A program made the position numbers and the translations under genes. A DNA stretch of 64,000 bases from Lepas anatifera (taxonomy: Eukaryota; Arthropoda; Thecostraca; Lepadidae): positions 558,001 through 622,000 of the forward strand of contig JAOTON010001032.1 in assembly GCA_034440635.1 (NCBI GenBank), given 5' to 3'. A model generated the notes under the pieces. The model saw only the letters and a list, made by a program, of their open reading frames with translations, was not told the origin of the DNA and searched no databases. Below, one piece after another: positions 1 to 27,208 of this stretch. How positions within the stretch are numbered: the stretch's first letter is position 1; each line of letters starts with the position of its first letter.

Positions 1-261
1 ATCGGTCGGAACTTCCATCACTGGTGTACCTCCGGTTCCGATTTTTTTCGAAATTCGACCGACTCGTCACGCACAATATCTAGATAGCAGTTCGGCTAAA
101 TGCGCTGAACAATGTCAGGGTATCGCTTCAACCTTAGACGGGAAAAGTGCGCCAGAGGTTCTGTATTTCCTTAAATTATAACCATTAGCGATTCATTCAG
201 ATGTTAGAGCCAGGATTCCCGCGGTAACGACTGACGACTGGGGAGTCCAGTGGAAGTTGGC

Positions 262-640
<379 letters not shown>

Positions 641-781
641 CGGGCGCCCGCTGCGAGAAAATGCACCGAGGAACTGTTTTCCTATGAACTCACAGTCACT
701 GCTGCAATCATTTAGATTTTAGGTACTGTTGATTTTCGCAGATGACATTACGTTGTCACCGACAGTCATTGAGTTGAATAA

Positions 782-968
782 GGGGGCGCGCGGTGGTGTA
801 GTGGTTAGCATGTTCACTTTCCACACGGCCGACCCGGGTTCAAGGCCAGGCACATTCCCTGAACAAGGAAAAATCTGATTCCCGAGAAGCCTCTCCAACA
901 GCGAAAGAATTACCGGTGCCATATGACCCTAACAGTGGTTGCGGCGATAAGCTCCAACAGTAATAATT
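782..968 (+). mobile_element. tRNA-derived SINE, family 1 copy a
   Basis: An A-box-like TGGTGTAGTGGTTAGCA and a B-box-like GGGTTCAAGGC at 836-846 lie 34 bases apart. A tail shared with the copies at 8538 and 13811 follows (CTGAACAAGGAAAAATC, then GAGAAGCCTCTCCAACAG, then GATAAGCTCCAA). The head resembles a tRNA gene, but there is no intact cloverleaf, so it is a SINE rather than a tRNA. Confidence 0.85.
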
Positions 969-1671
969 AGGTTATGGAATCACGTAAACTGGACCCTCTG
1001 GCTAACGTCGGGCAGCAGTGGTTTGGCCATTCGTCGGTTATACCTTGGGGTCGACTCCACACCAGTTTAGCGACTCCACTCTAGTCCAGTGAAATGACTT
1101 CGCATTACTTTCTGAGGCAACAAGACGTCGTCTTGTTCGAGACTTGTTAGAACCCTACGTTCAGGAAAAGTAGGAATGCTTTTGTGACAACAAAGAGCAG
1201 CAGTTGCACCTGCTGAATGCAACGTTTCCTTGTAAACTTGTCGCTTTTTCTTACAAGTTTATTCATTACTCCTAGGATTAACGGGTTCAAAACAGGCAAC
1301 TTACATAGGAATGTTATTTGGAACAGTACAAAACAAGATGTAAAACCGTGCGGATTACACCTTTTGTAGAGAAGAGGTATCTTCAAAGTCTCTGTCATTA
1401 TAATGCAATAATTATTTGGTAGAAATATATATCTCTAAATATCCCTCTCATGTTGGGTAATGAAAACTTTAATGTTAAGATTTGCGACTCGCTTTTAGTT
1501 CTTTTCAATAGGAAAATGGGTTAGACTCGGAATGGGTCCATCGTCAGTGGATACTCTTCTGAAACATACTCTCTAAAAGGTTGTTTTCACATCACCCAGT
1601 CCCCTTATTCCATGTGATTCCTTCTCTAAATTAGTGATGGGTAACAAGCATATGTGTGTACTTTATTGCAG
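969..1671. other. Intronic sequence of RASGEF1, no recognised content
   Basis: Apart from the SINE before it, I see no repeat or exon in this stretch before the acceptor at 1671. The upstream RASGEF1 exon lies outside the window. Confidence 0.5.
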
Positions 1672-18786
<17,115 letters not shown>

Positions 18787-19400
18787 GCGTCTCGCCCCGC
18801 CCACTGACCGATGACGTCACGGCTGGGGCCGATGACGTCACACGCCGTACAAAAGCCGCCAATCCCAGTCTCTTCTGTCCTTAGAAGACCACAGGTTCAG
18901 TGCAGTGTTGGGAAAATATCACAACTACGTAGTGTCTCCTGCGATGAACGTGTCTGGTGTAAGTTAGCGAGTTTGAAGCCATCTGGCAGCTCTTGTAAGC
19001 TAGAATAGTTTTGTAAACAGTGACCGATTGACATGATGGTGCGACTATGTTTGTTTTGTCTACTGTTTTTTTTGCTAGTCAATTGTTGTTTTGGTGCAAT
19101 AGTATCACTATGGCATGCATTTGGTTTTCCGTGTGACGTTTCTCATGCGTTTCATGTTTTTTTTGCTCCTGCTGGCCCAAATTTTGGGTTTTGTGTACCT
19201 CTTGATGTGTTTGAGCACTGCTAATATGAGATTTTAAACGCCAACAATATTATGTTTTTATACAGTGGTAGTTCTCTGTACGCCCACAAAAAACTATTTC
19301 GGATTATACCAATGCTTTGTTCCATGTTGTGACTGAAATACGAGGGGTATTCATTGTGTTTTGTAAATAAACATAAAATAAATGACTTTGAAATACACAT
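18787..19400 (+). promoter_or_regulatory. RASGEF1 3' UTR with two AATAAA signals
   Basis: After the stop codon the + strand runs through T-rich non-coding sequence to overlapping poly(A) signals, AATAAA at 19366-19371 and 19377-19382. Two CRE-type octamers TGACGTCA (18812 and 18833) lie at its start, in a 21-bp tandem duplication. The end point is an estimate. Confidence 0.65.
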
Positions 19401-19438
19401 GTGTTATTTACAGAGCTGGACGCTCCGCTACTTCCCTT

Positions 19439-20773
19439 GATGATGATGATTTTTTCCGGCCGTCGAATAAGGGTATTCATATGGAGGGCGCCTCGTTATA
19501 GGCGCCCCAATCGCCGGAGGAAGATCACAAGCCGGGGCCGGTCGGCCAGCGCCTCCTGAATGGTTGGGTCGTCCCGGCCGAATATATCCCGACGTAGGAT
19601 GGCGCGCGCAGGACACAGGGTCAGCAAGTGTCGTGGAGTTTCCTCCTCCTCATTGCACTCTGGGCAGGTAGCCTCAGGGTCTAGTCCAATCCGCTTTTGG
19701 TAGTGGCGAAGAATGAGAGAATGGCCGGTGCTTAACCGCGCCACCTCAATACTCTCCCTTCGTGAGAGACCCTGGCGGTCTCATAGAGTAGGCCGTCTGG
19801 TGCCACATTCTTGCGCATAGCGGGTAGGTGCTATGTGTTCCGTCCATTTTTTGTGGACGTATCGACGGAGGCAGCCTTTGGCCGATTGGAGATCTATCTG
19901 AGCCTGACTTTGGTCCAGGTTCGCCGCGTCCCGTGCTACCTCATCGGCCAGTTCCTTCCCTGGTAGCCCGGCATGTCCAGGCACCCACTGCAGGGTGATG
20001 TGTTGTCCCCTGCGTGCTAGTGTTTTCAAGTGCCGCCACACAGAGCTTGAGAGAGCGTCGGCCTGAGCAACGGGGCCCTCAGCTAATTTGTAGAGAGCTG
20101 ACTGGGAGTCGGTGCACACTCTCACCTCGGCAGGTCTCCAGTCTTCAACAACAGTATGGAGAAACTCAAGGGCGGCATCCAAGGCCGCCAGTTCTGCTCT
20201 GTAGCTTGAGGTGAACCTACCGGCAGGTACTTTAAGGTGTTTCATTTGGCGATCTCCTTGCATCACTACTGCTCCACCTCCCCCGAACTCAGTGCCACCC
20301 GTGGCGGAGCCGTCGGTGTAGATTGTCACGTCCGCGGGAGGCAGTCGGTCGAGAGTTGCCTGTGCAGCCGCTAGGCGGGTCTCTGCTGGGCCTGTCCTGC
20401 TGGTGGCCGTGAGCAGGGTGGGGCGGATGTCGACGCCTTGAGGGAGAGGTTCCCATGGCGCGGCCGGTGGGATAACCTGTAATGGATCCACAGGGAGGTC
20501 AGCCAGACCTGCGTCAACGGACGTTGCCAGGCCGGTGTCGGCCCAACCTCGATCCTGACGGAGTCGCCGTCGTGGGCGTTCTGAGAGCAGAATCGGCTGG
20601 AGGGGGTCTCCGGGAAGGCCCCTGATGTGGCGCTGTACGGCAACAGCTGCCAGTTCATGCCGCCGGATGTGGAAGGGCATTACTTTGGCCTCTCGTTCTA
20701 TGGCTGGCTGCCACAGGAGTGGACCGTAGACAACCCGTGATAGTGCGACAAGCCTGCCACTGTGCTACCTTCA
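19439..20773 (-). mobile_element. 5'-truncated LINE with RNase H domain, frameshifted
   Basis: On the - strand, a 299-codon frame (20680-19781) carries a complete RNase HI core: YTDGS (D123), SYRAELAALDAALEF (E163), CTDSQSALYK (D191), GHAGLPGKELADE (H236, D246). Open sequence upstream (YGPLLWQPAIEREAKVM) extends to about 20768. The frame breaks near 19781. A second frame down to 19496 continues with LSTGHS, YQKRIGLDP and a C-x2-C-x8-H-x4-C knuckle (CPECN...H...C), as in I/R1-type elements. The 3' tail is (TCA)n. GCTACTTCC(C/T)TT at 19427 and 20774 is a 12-bp target duplication with one mismatch. It is inactive: no endonuclease and no reverse transcriptase core. Confidence 0.9.
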
Positions 20774-21760
20774 GCTACTTCCTTTCGTGCGGACTCTGCA
20801 AATGGTAGCGGAGCAGCGGTAGCGGTTTCTATAAACAAAACAAGCGGAGCAGTGGTTAGTGGACCCGAAAAATTAGAAATCGCTACCGACAATCTGTTAA
20901 GGCAACTGCCATCCCCAAAACGTTAGAAGATTGAGAGCCTTTTTCTTCGTCGGAAAAAAACGAGAGGAAGTTGAATGAATATTGTTGTGTTTTTGGTTGT
21001 ATATTCTTGTTTCGGTTCAATGATTTGTAATATAAAGTAGCTATTTCGGAGAAGCAAAGCTGGTAGCAGTTTTGCTGTTTTAAAAAAAACAAGCACCAGT
21101 AGTTCCAGCTAGCTGAAGTAGCGGTTCAAAAACCGGTAGAGGCGCCCACCTCGTTATTGGTTACAACAGGTACTTAAGTGAAGCCATCCACGCTACGTCT
21201 GGAGCGAATAAACTGAGATTAAAGAGACGCATATTCTAAACGATGCACAAGTCTATTATAATTTCTTCCTCAGAGAGTGCATAAAGAAGACATTGTATTA
21301 ATCTAAACAAACCTCCAAAAAACCGCCACCTTGCAAAACACTTCAAGTGCGAATAACAATGTTTCATATTTCGGTTATAGATAGTGCCTGGAAATGAAAA
21401 CATCAAGTTGAGAGCTTCGAAAAAGGGCGTAAGTTATATGCCGTATCACTTGTTGCAGCTAGCGTGTGCGTCAGGACTCCAGCAGCATATGCCATCAGCA
21501 AGTTTTCCATGACAGAGGAAACCGCGCGCAGAAATATACGAGTGTTCCACATACAACAATGAGGAAAATTCCATCTGCCTCATGATAAAATAGTGCCCAT
21601 CTCTGCCGGATGAGGGCAGCGCTGGCAGAGGCGTCGTCGCGAATTTTTTCCTTAGTATCCAAATTCTACGGGTCTTCTCCTCTCTGATTCCCAGAGGCTT
21701 TCAGGCTGACGCGGGACAGGTGTTCAGTTTTGTCATAAACAAGATTGTAACCACTTTCTG
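20774..21760. other. Intergenic, unassigned; imperfect inverted GCTACTTC motifs
   Basis: CTTCAGCTACTTCC (20770) and AGCTGAAGTAGCGG (21111) are inverted, with GTAGCGG and CGGAGCAG motifs between them. This could be a small DNA transposon beside the LINE insertion. Nothing coding is seen. Confidence 0.3.
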
Positions 21761-21828
21761 TGCCCGGCGTGTAGTGCTAGCACGCTCGCTTTCCATGCGG
21801 CCAGCCCGGGTTTAAGGCCCCCACCAGC
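21761..21828 (+). mobile_element. SINE family 1 head fragment
   Basis: GCCCGGCGTGTAGTGCTAGC and CACGCTCGCTTTCCATGCGG, then CCAGCCCGGGTTTAAGGC, match the head of the other family 1 copies. The tail is missing, with a sequence related to 39840-40120 following it. Confidence 0.65.
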
Positions 21829-21849
21829 CCCCCTCAGCCCCCGTCGCCG

Positions 21850-22139
21850 GCGGCCATTGTTGTGAGCTGCTGGTGTGACGACTTATGCTGACGTCACGAT
21901 GAACATCAGCCAATCGAAGCCCTTGAAGCGTTTCAAGTATGGTAGTGGTTGCCAGATCGCGACATCATCTACAGGCTGATATTTATTGCTTTTTCTAAAG
22001 GAGTACTTACAAAAAAACAAAATATTGAGCTTATCGTACATTTTTCAGAGAAATCATGAGTGGTTTCATTATTTTTGGCTAAAAGTACGCCTAAATTCAC
22101 TAAATTCCAGGATTCGACCAAGGTGCCACATTCCCTTTA
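21850..22139. mobile_element. Truncated copy of the TTAA-flanked element at 39681
   Basis: About 290 bp aligns with 39840-40124: GGCGGCCATTGTTGTGAGC, ATATTGAGCTTATCGTACAT, TTTTTCAGAGAAATCATG, TTCACTAAATTCC, and the terminal CCACATTCCCTTTAA. The left terminal repeat is absent. Confidence 0.8.
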
Positions 22140-23222
22140 ATCCCTACGTGCGTCTATTACTCGGTTCTGCGATAAAAGTTGCACTGCGTGGGCGTGCACC
22201 GGATAAAATGACACTGTTTTACGGAGTACAAGTACATGGTTCTGCGACTCTAAAGACATTACTGACCTGCAAATCAGTGTAAGGTGAGACGATTTAAGAA
22301 TGCAAAATAACATCGTGCACGCTTTATGAGGATGAAATAACACCGATTTCCTTGTCATGCACGATGTAAGATAACTCAGTGCTTCATTCAGCCGCGTAGC
22401 ATTACAATTAACACGCTTAACCCGCGCCCCACCGGGGTGGCGCCACCTGCCACGGGGGCACCGTGGCCCCCTCTACTCCGAATATGGGCGTTGCGCAATC
22501 TGTAGGCATGAAGCTCGCGTGATTGTGAATTCTTGTGTTTTGTGGGTCATGGTTTGCCTCCGAGGTATTGGTAGATGGTTTTTCTCAATATGAATGATTA
22601 GCAAACTGTGCTAACTCTTTGCCATTGGCTATTGAGGCCTGGTAGTCTTTGAGTTGGTTTTTCGTATGTGGAAGTAAGACTGCCGTGGTTTGGGGGTCCT
22701 CGTGACCTATAGTGGGTGGGTAGTGGCTGTTATAATGAAGCGTGCGACAACGTGGTGTTTGTTTGTGCTATTGGTAGTTTTGTAATATGTTTTGCCTCGG
22801 TGTGGTGCTTGGAAGTGGCAATTGCTGGGTCCGTGGGTGTAACGTTGTTTGGGTGGTTTTGATTTTTGTGGTTTATATTTGAATAGTTCTGTTTATGGGG
22901 GGTGCCTGTGCGCCTCGGGACACCGGTCCTGGCTGGGGGGTTGGTGGGGTTGTGCTATGTGCGTGGTGGGGGTTTGTTGGCGTGTTTGGCCGGGTTTAAG
23001 GAAGACAAATTGAGGTGTGTACAGTTACAAAAATAGGCAGCATTACTCAAAGGTCAGATCAATCGTATTATATTACATGCTAAATTTGCGTGTCTTAAAT
23101 CCAACTGCTGTCTTAGAGGGGTGGTTTTGTACATGAATAAAGGATGTCAACCTCCGTTTGAAAAGGTGTAAAAGTTGCTGTGTGTATAAAAATAAAAAAG
23201 TGTAAACGCTTTTTTTACAGCG
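22140..23222. other. Intergenic; GC-rich short palindromes at 22415-22480
   Basis: CCCCACCGGGGTGG and CCACGGGGGCACCGTGG lie close together after TTAACCCGCGCC. A G/T-rich stretch without coding signal follows to about 23000. Confidence 0.35.
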
Positions 23223-23720
23223 TATGGTAATCTACATAATAGCCAATTGTTATTGACCTGCGTCAATATCTTGAAGGTCAAATGAGGTTATAAGTGTCAA
23301 ATCTCGACTATGCTGGGGACTTATTGGGAAATGCCGTAATTAGAATATCCTGAAGGTGGACCAGGGTCATAGAGGGAAGGTCGTAAAGAATACTTTCTGA
23401 AATTTTGGGGTCAAGATCATTCAAGGTCGTTGGCTTATGTCGTCACGATATGGTATACTCCCTATAATTACACTATAACTAGCACTATAGCAACTGTCGG
23501 GCGGGAAATGAGAATTGACCATGACCCATCGCCTTTGACCTTTACCTTGACCGTTACATTGAGTTACCTTAACCTTGACATCATAGCATCATATACGCCA
23601 GACTGGTTAACGTCATTTCACCAGAAGCACTGAAGCCAATGACCTTCAAAGTACTGGTATGACTTTGACCTGTGGCCTTTGACCTTCATGGAAGGTGACG
23701 TTGACATTGTGAAAACTTCC
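23223..23720 (+). repeat. Inverted repeat arm, left (AGGTCA-rich)
   Basis: About 500 bp matches the reverse complement of 26700-27208, for example ACTAGCACTATA, GGCGGGAAATGAG and TCATTCAAGGTCRTTG. It is rich in TGACCTTGACC-type sequence. The arms are roughly 3 kb apart. Confidence 0.8.
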
Positions 23721-24245
23721 ATGTTCACAATCGAATCATTCCACTCGTGAAATTCAAATTTGCATATGAAACTTTAACCTATTCTAATTCTGGCATCACT
23801 ACCATCTGTGCTCCTTCCCTCCCCTCCGCTGCATTGAGGCGGGCGAAGCCTGACCTCGGACGAGGTGGGTCACGTGACTCCAACCAGGTCGGGTCCGAGC
23901 CGGGTCGGCCCGTTAGTCGGCTGAAGCGGTGAGCAGTGTGCGGTGAGCGCATGTCACGTTCATTTACAATCTACTTCACCTGTGTCAAGAGGATTGGAAC
24001 GACACCGTCCATTCACTTGGTGAACTAAATAATCACAGAGGAAAGGACATGAATTACAGGTAAGCCCACCACTGTAGTTTGTAGCATCCACGTGATGTGT
24101 TGCCCCGCTAATATCCCGTTTCCCAATCAGATCTTGGTATGTTTCAAAATCATTATTTCTTGCTGTAAGTGACATACAAATTCCTACACAAAAAACTTAC
24201 GACCATTCGATTTAGTATTATTTCTTCTGTGACCATTTAATGGCC

Positions 24246-24527
24246 ATGAATATGGCCAAGGGCCAAAGAAGTGCTCAGTGTGTCAACATTGAAAATGTCA
24301 AACCGTAAATGTGTCACCACCCCAGGCTGCAAAATCTGGCGCGTTTTGCGTTAGTTGGATACAAATGGATACTCGTAAAACATTGCGAGTTCAAATCACA
24401 AGTGTAAATTTAGGCGATTTTTTCTGTTATTGGTCTGGAGGAAACATGTCGGCTAATTTTTGTCACCTTGCCCACCCTGGGTTGTCACCATTTAGAATGC
24501 CAAAAATGTAGGGTTTTCGACCCCTGG
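24246..24527. repeat. Dispersed repeat R1, copy b
   Basis: Aligns over its length with 11080-11384: GGGCCAAAGAAGTGCTCAGT, CATTGAAAATGTCAAAC, GCGTTTTGCGT, GGTCTGGAGGAAACATG, GTCACCATTTAGAATG, TTTTCGACCCCTGG. Confidence 0.8.
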
Positions 24528-24859
24528 ATATCACGCACGTCTACAAGCATTTGGTCAGTTCTTACCGACAGATAACTAATCCCGCCTTCAAACGAGGTCG
24601 TGCAGTTGTACATCCTTTCCATTTGGCATTCAGACGTCGCCTCGGCTCGCTTCTTCGTCTGAAGAATGTGGTGTGTCAAGTTCGTGAACGTGCAAAAATC
24701 CAACGTGGATTTTTTCTGAAAGTTGTAAGAATGATCCGGGAAAAGGTGTACCAAGTATGGTGGCGCTTCAAGCCACCGTTTTTATTATGTCTCCAAAATA
24801 CCGAGGGGGCGGATACCCCCACCCATCAATTCGCGTGTTAAGCTGCCATGGTCGTATGT

Positions 24860-25033
24860 AAGTAAACAGTTTAGGCAAAGGGAAAAACACTAAAATCTTT
24901 AAACCTGGCACTCTTTTCGTACACACCATCGCTTGGGGCTTCGATCGGGCGCCCCGTGCAATTTCGGGAACTGGAAGTGATACGGAAAAATCGAAACGAC
25001 TCTGAAAGCGTCTTACCGTCCTTTACTCTGGAG
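24860..25033 (+). CDS. Candidate exon or gene fragment with a strong donor, unassigned
   Basis: An open frame of 58 codons after a TAG reads ...LNLALFSYTPSLGASIGRP, then VQFRELEVIRKNRND and ESVLPSFTLE up to CTGGAG|GTGAGT at 25028-25039. The donor is near consensus and codon use looks coding-like, but I see no convincing acceptor and no partner exon. It lies between the two inverted-repeat arms and may be a transposon remnant. Confidence 0.2.
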
Positions 25034-25160
25034 GTGAGTTTGAACCATATCCGCTGATCATTGACGACACAGTGGGACAAAGTGGGTCAAATTAGTAGAA
25101 GATGGATTGGGCTACTTATCCAACCCCTCGATCCCCCCGCATGTTCCTATGGTGCTTGCG

Positions 25161-25455
25161 CAGGAGCGGATGCAGACCCGAGGAGGGGGGCAAACCCATG
25201 TCTGCCTCTCCTCCTGGAGGGGGGGGTTCGGACGTGCGATTTGGGTGCTCGAAAGACTTAGTGTAAGCTACCTCTCCAAGGACATGATTTCTCTCCTGGG
25301 GGTGGGAGCGAAGATTTAATTGCTTGACAGACCTAGTGTAAACACCTTTTTTCTTCAAAAATTTATCCGGCCTTTGCGGGCTAAAAGATAGTTTGGCCCC
25401 CTTCCAGCCCTTTGTGGGGGGCCATGCCCGGAATGCCCCCCTGCGTCTGCCAATG
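25161..25455. mobile_element. hAT-like MITE with CAGGAGCGGATGCAG end
   Basis: 295 bp bounded by CAGGAGCGGATGCAGACC and TGCGTCTGCCAATG and flanked by TGCTTGCG (25153) and TGCGTGCG (25456), an 8-bp duplication with one mismatch. No coding capacity. Confidence 0.75.
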
Positions 25456-25619
25456 TGCGTGCGTGTGTATTTCTCTTGGTGCACGTGATTCCTCCTGAAT
25501 ACATTTTACTGGCTCTACATGTATACCCATCTAGAAAATTATGTATAACTCGGGAACCATTAGACCTAGAACAAAAAAACATCAACATGTTCGTCTTGTT
25601 GCAAGGATTCAAATTTTAG

Positions 25620-25960
25620 GTGACATAACCTAGTAAGGTCAGGTTATGACCTTGACCTAGGGTCAAGGTCAAATAAGGATCTTTCAAAGTCGCATTGTAT
25701 TTCAGTCAAATGCTTGGTTCAAACCCATCAGTGAAAGCCAATTTTGGACTTGTTCTTGTTTCGTTCAAAAGTTATAGGTAGACACAAACTATTTCGAAAA
25801 CCGTGAGCATTGGTGACCTTGGTATTGACTTGACTGTTGGGATGGCCTGGTATCGACTCAAAATGAATGTCAATGGGAATATTTTTTGTTTCAAGATCTT
25901 TCGAATGAAGCTTAGAAACTTGATCTAGTTCTTCTAGAAGCCAAGCTACGTCCTGCCTCA
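25620..25960. repeat. GGTCAAGGTCA-rich repeat segment
   Basis: TGACCTTGACCTAGGGTCAA and AAGGTCAAATAAGG at 25650-25680 resemble the AGGTCA-rich inverted arms on both sides but do not align with them beyond the motif. Confidence 0.45.
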
Positions 25961-26008
25961 TTTTAGGAGAACAGAGTCACCTTACATGGCATAGAAATGA
26001 CCCCATAC

Positions 26009-26194
26009 CAGGGGTGCTGCCATGGAATTTTCACACGGGGATGGACCTGGGCTGGTGCTGACCGGGGAGGCGAATTTTGAGCATCTTCGGTACCTGACAG
26101 CATAAATGACGCTGGACCCAAAAATTTGGGGGCCATCCCCCTGGTTTGCCAACAGGGGGACACGTCCCCCTGTCCTCTGCTTTCGGCGCACATG
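26009..26194. mobile_element. hAT-like MITE, CAGGGGCGCCGCCA family, copy b
   Basis: 186 bp, homologous over its length to 14252-14446. It is flanked by CCCCATAC (26001) and CCTCATAC (26195), an 8-bp duplication with one mismatch. Confidence 0.85.
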
Positions 26195-26699
26195 CCTCAT
26201 ACATCGTTGAACTGACCTGGCCTGATGCCAATTCTGGTCATAAGTTGTTAATTTGATCGACCTAGAGGCCTGCAAGGCGACGCTTTTCTCATTTGAATAG
26301 GATCAAAGTCATTCGTAAAAAAGAACAGAGGGGCGGGGTCCGATCGGACACCTAGGCGGCGAAGAGTTAAAAATAAAGTGCTCTGGAAGAAAATCAGCTA
26401 AAGAGGGTTAAGAGGTGGGGTGCCTTAACACCCGTCCTGGAGGGGGGCTCGGAGCCCTCCCCCACCTGTTTTTCCGAGGTGGCCGGAGAACTGCTCGTAG
26501 CCGAAAAACGATACTTTGCCACATTTAACATAATTAAACGACGCGTCGATTGGTGAAGGAATTTTTAAAATCGGTCGCATATTTTCGACTTATAGACTTC
26601 CAAAGTCAGACCTCCATTGTGAGATCCATCACTGCAATCGCGCGGTCGGACCAGTTCACTTGCATTGGAGACCGAGTGGTGAGGTCATTACGCCATATG

Positions 26700-27208
26700 A
26701 CCGGGGTGAAATGTCAAGTTCACCTTACATGAACGTCAAATTCAGCGTCAAAGGTCACAGGTCAAGGTCATTTCATCCCTTTCAAGGTCGTTGACCCCAG
26801 GGCTTCGGGTCAAATTATGCCATGACGTTGTAGTTAAGGTTGCTCGGTCTGAAGTTCCAGGTTAAAGGTCAAGGTCAAAGGTCATTGGTAAAGGTCAACC
26901 CTCATTTCCCGCCGAAAAGTTGTTATAGTGCTAGTCATAGCGTACATTATAGGCAGTACCATACTGTGACCTCATAGCTCAATGACCTTGAATGACCTTG
27001 ACCTTTAAAATTGCAGGAAAGATTCGTTGCGACATTCTCTCCATAATCCTGGTCTTCCTTTAGCTTCTTTACGTTCTTTTCCCGCATAATCACGACATTT
27101 CACAATATGTCGCCAGCATGGCCAAGATTTGACCTTTATGACCTCGTTTGACATAGACGATATTGACCTAGGTCAATGAAAATTGGTCATAAAGTAAATC
27201 ACTCATAA
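26700..27208 (-). repeat. Inverted repeat arm, right (AGGTCA-rich)
   Basis: Reverse complement partner of 23223-23720. Near 26730-26900 it holds a dense run of AGGTCA half-sites in direct orientation (CAAAGGTCACAGGTCAAGG, AAAGGTCAAGGTCAAAGG). Confidence 0.8.

Noticed and set aside
782..850. Functional tRNA gene
   Set aside because: A and B boxes are present but there is no matching acceptor or anticodon stem, and three related copies with a shared non-tRNA tail show a SINE.
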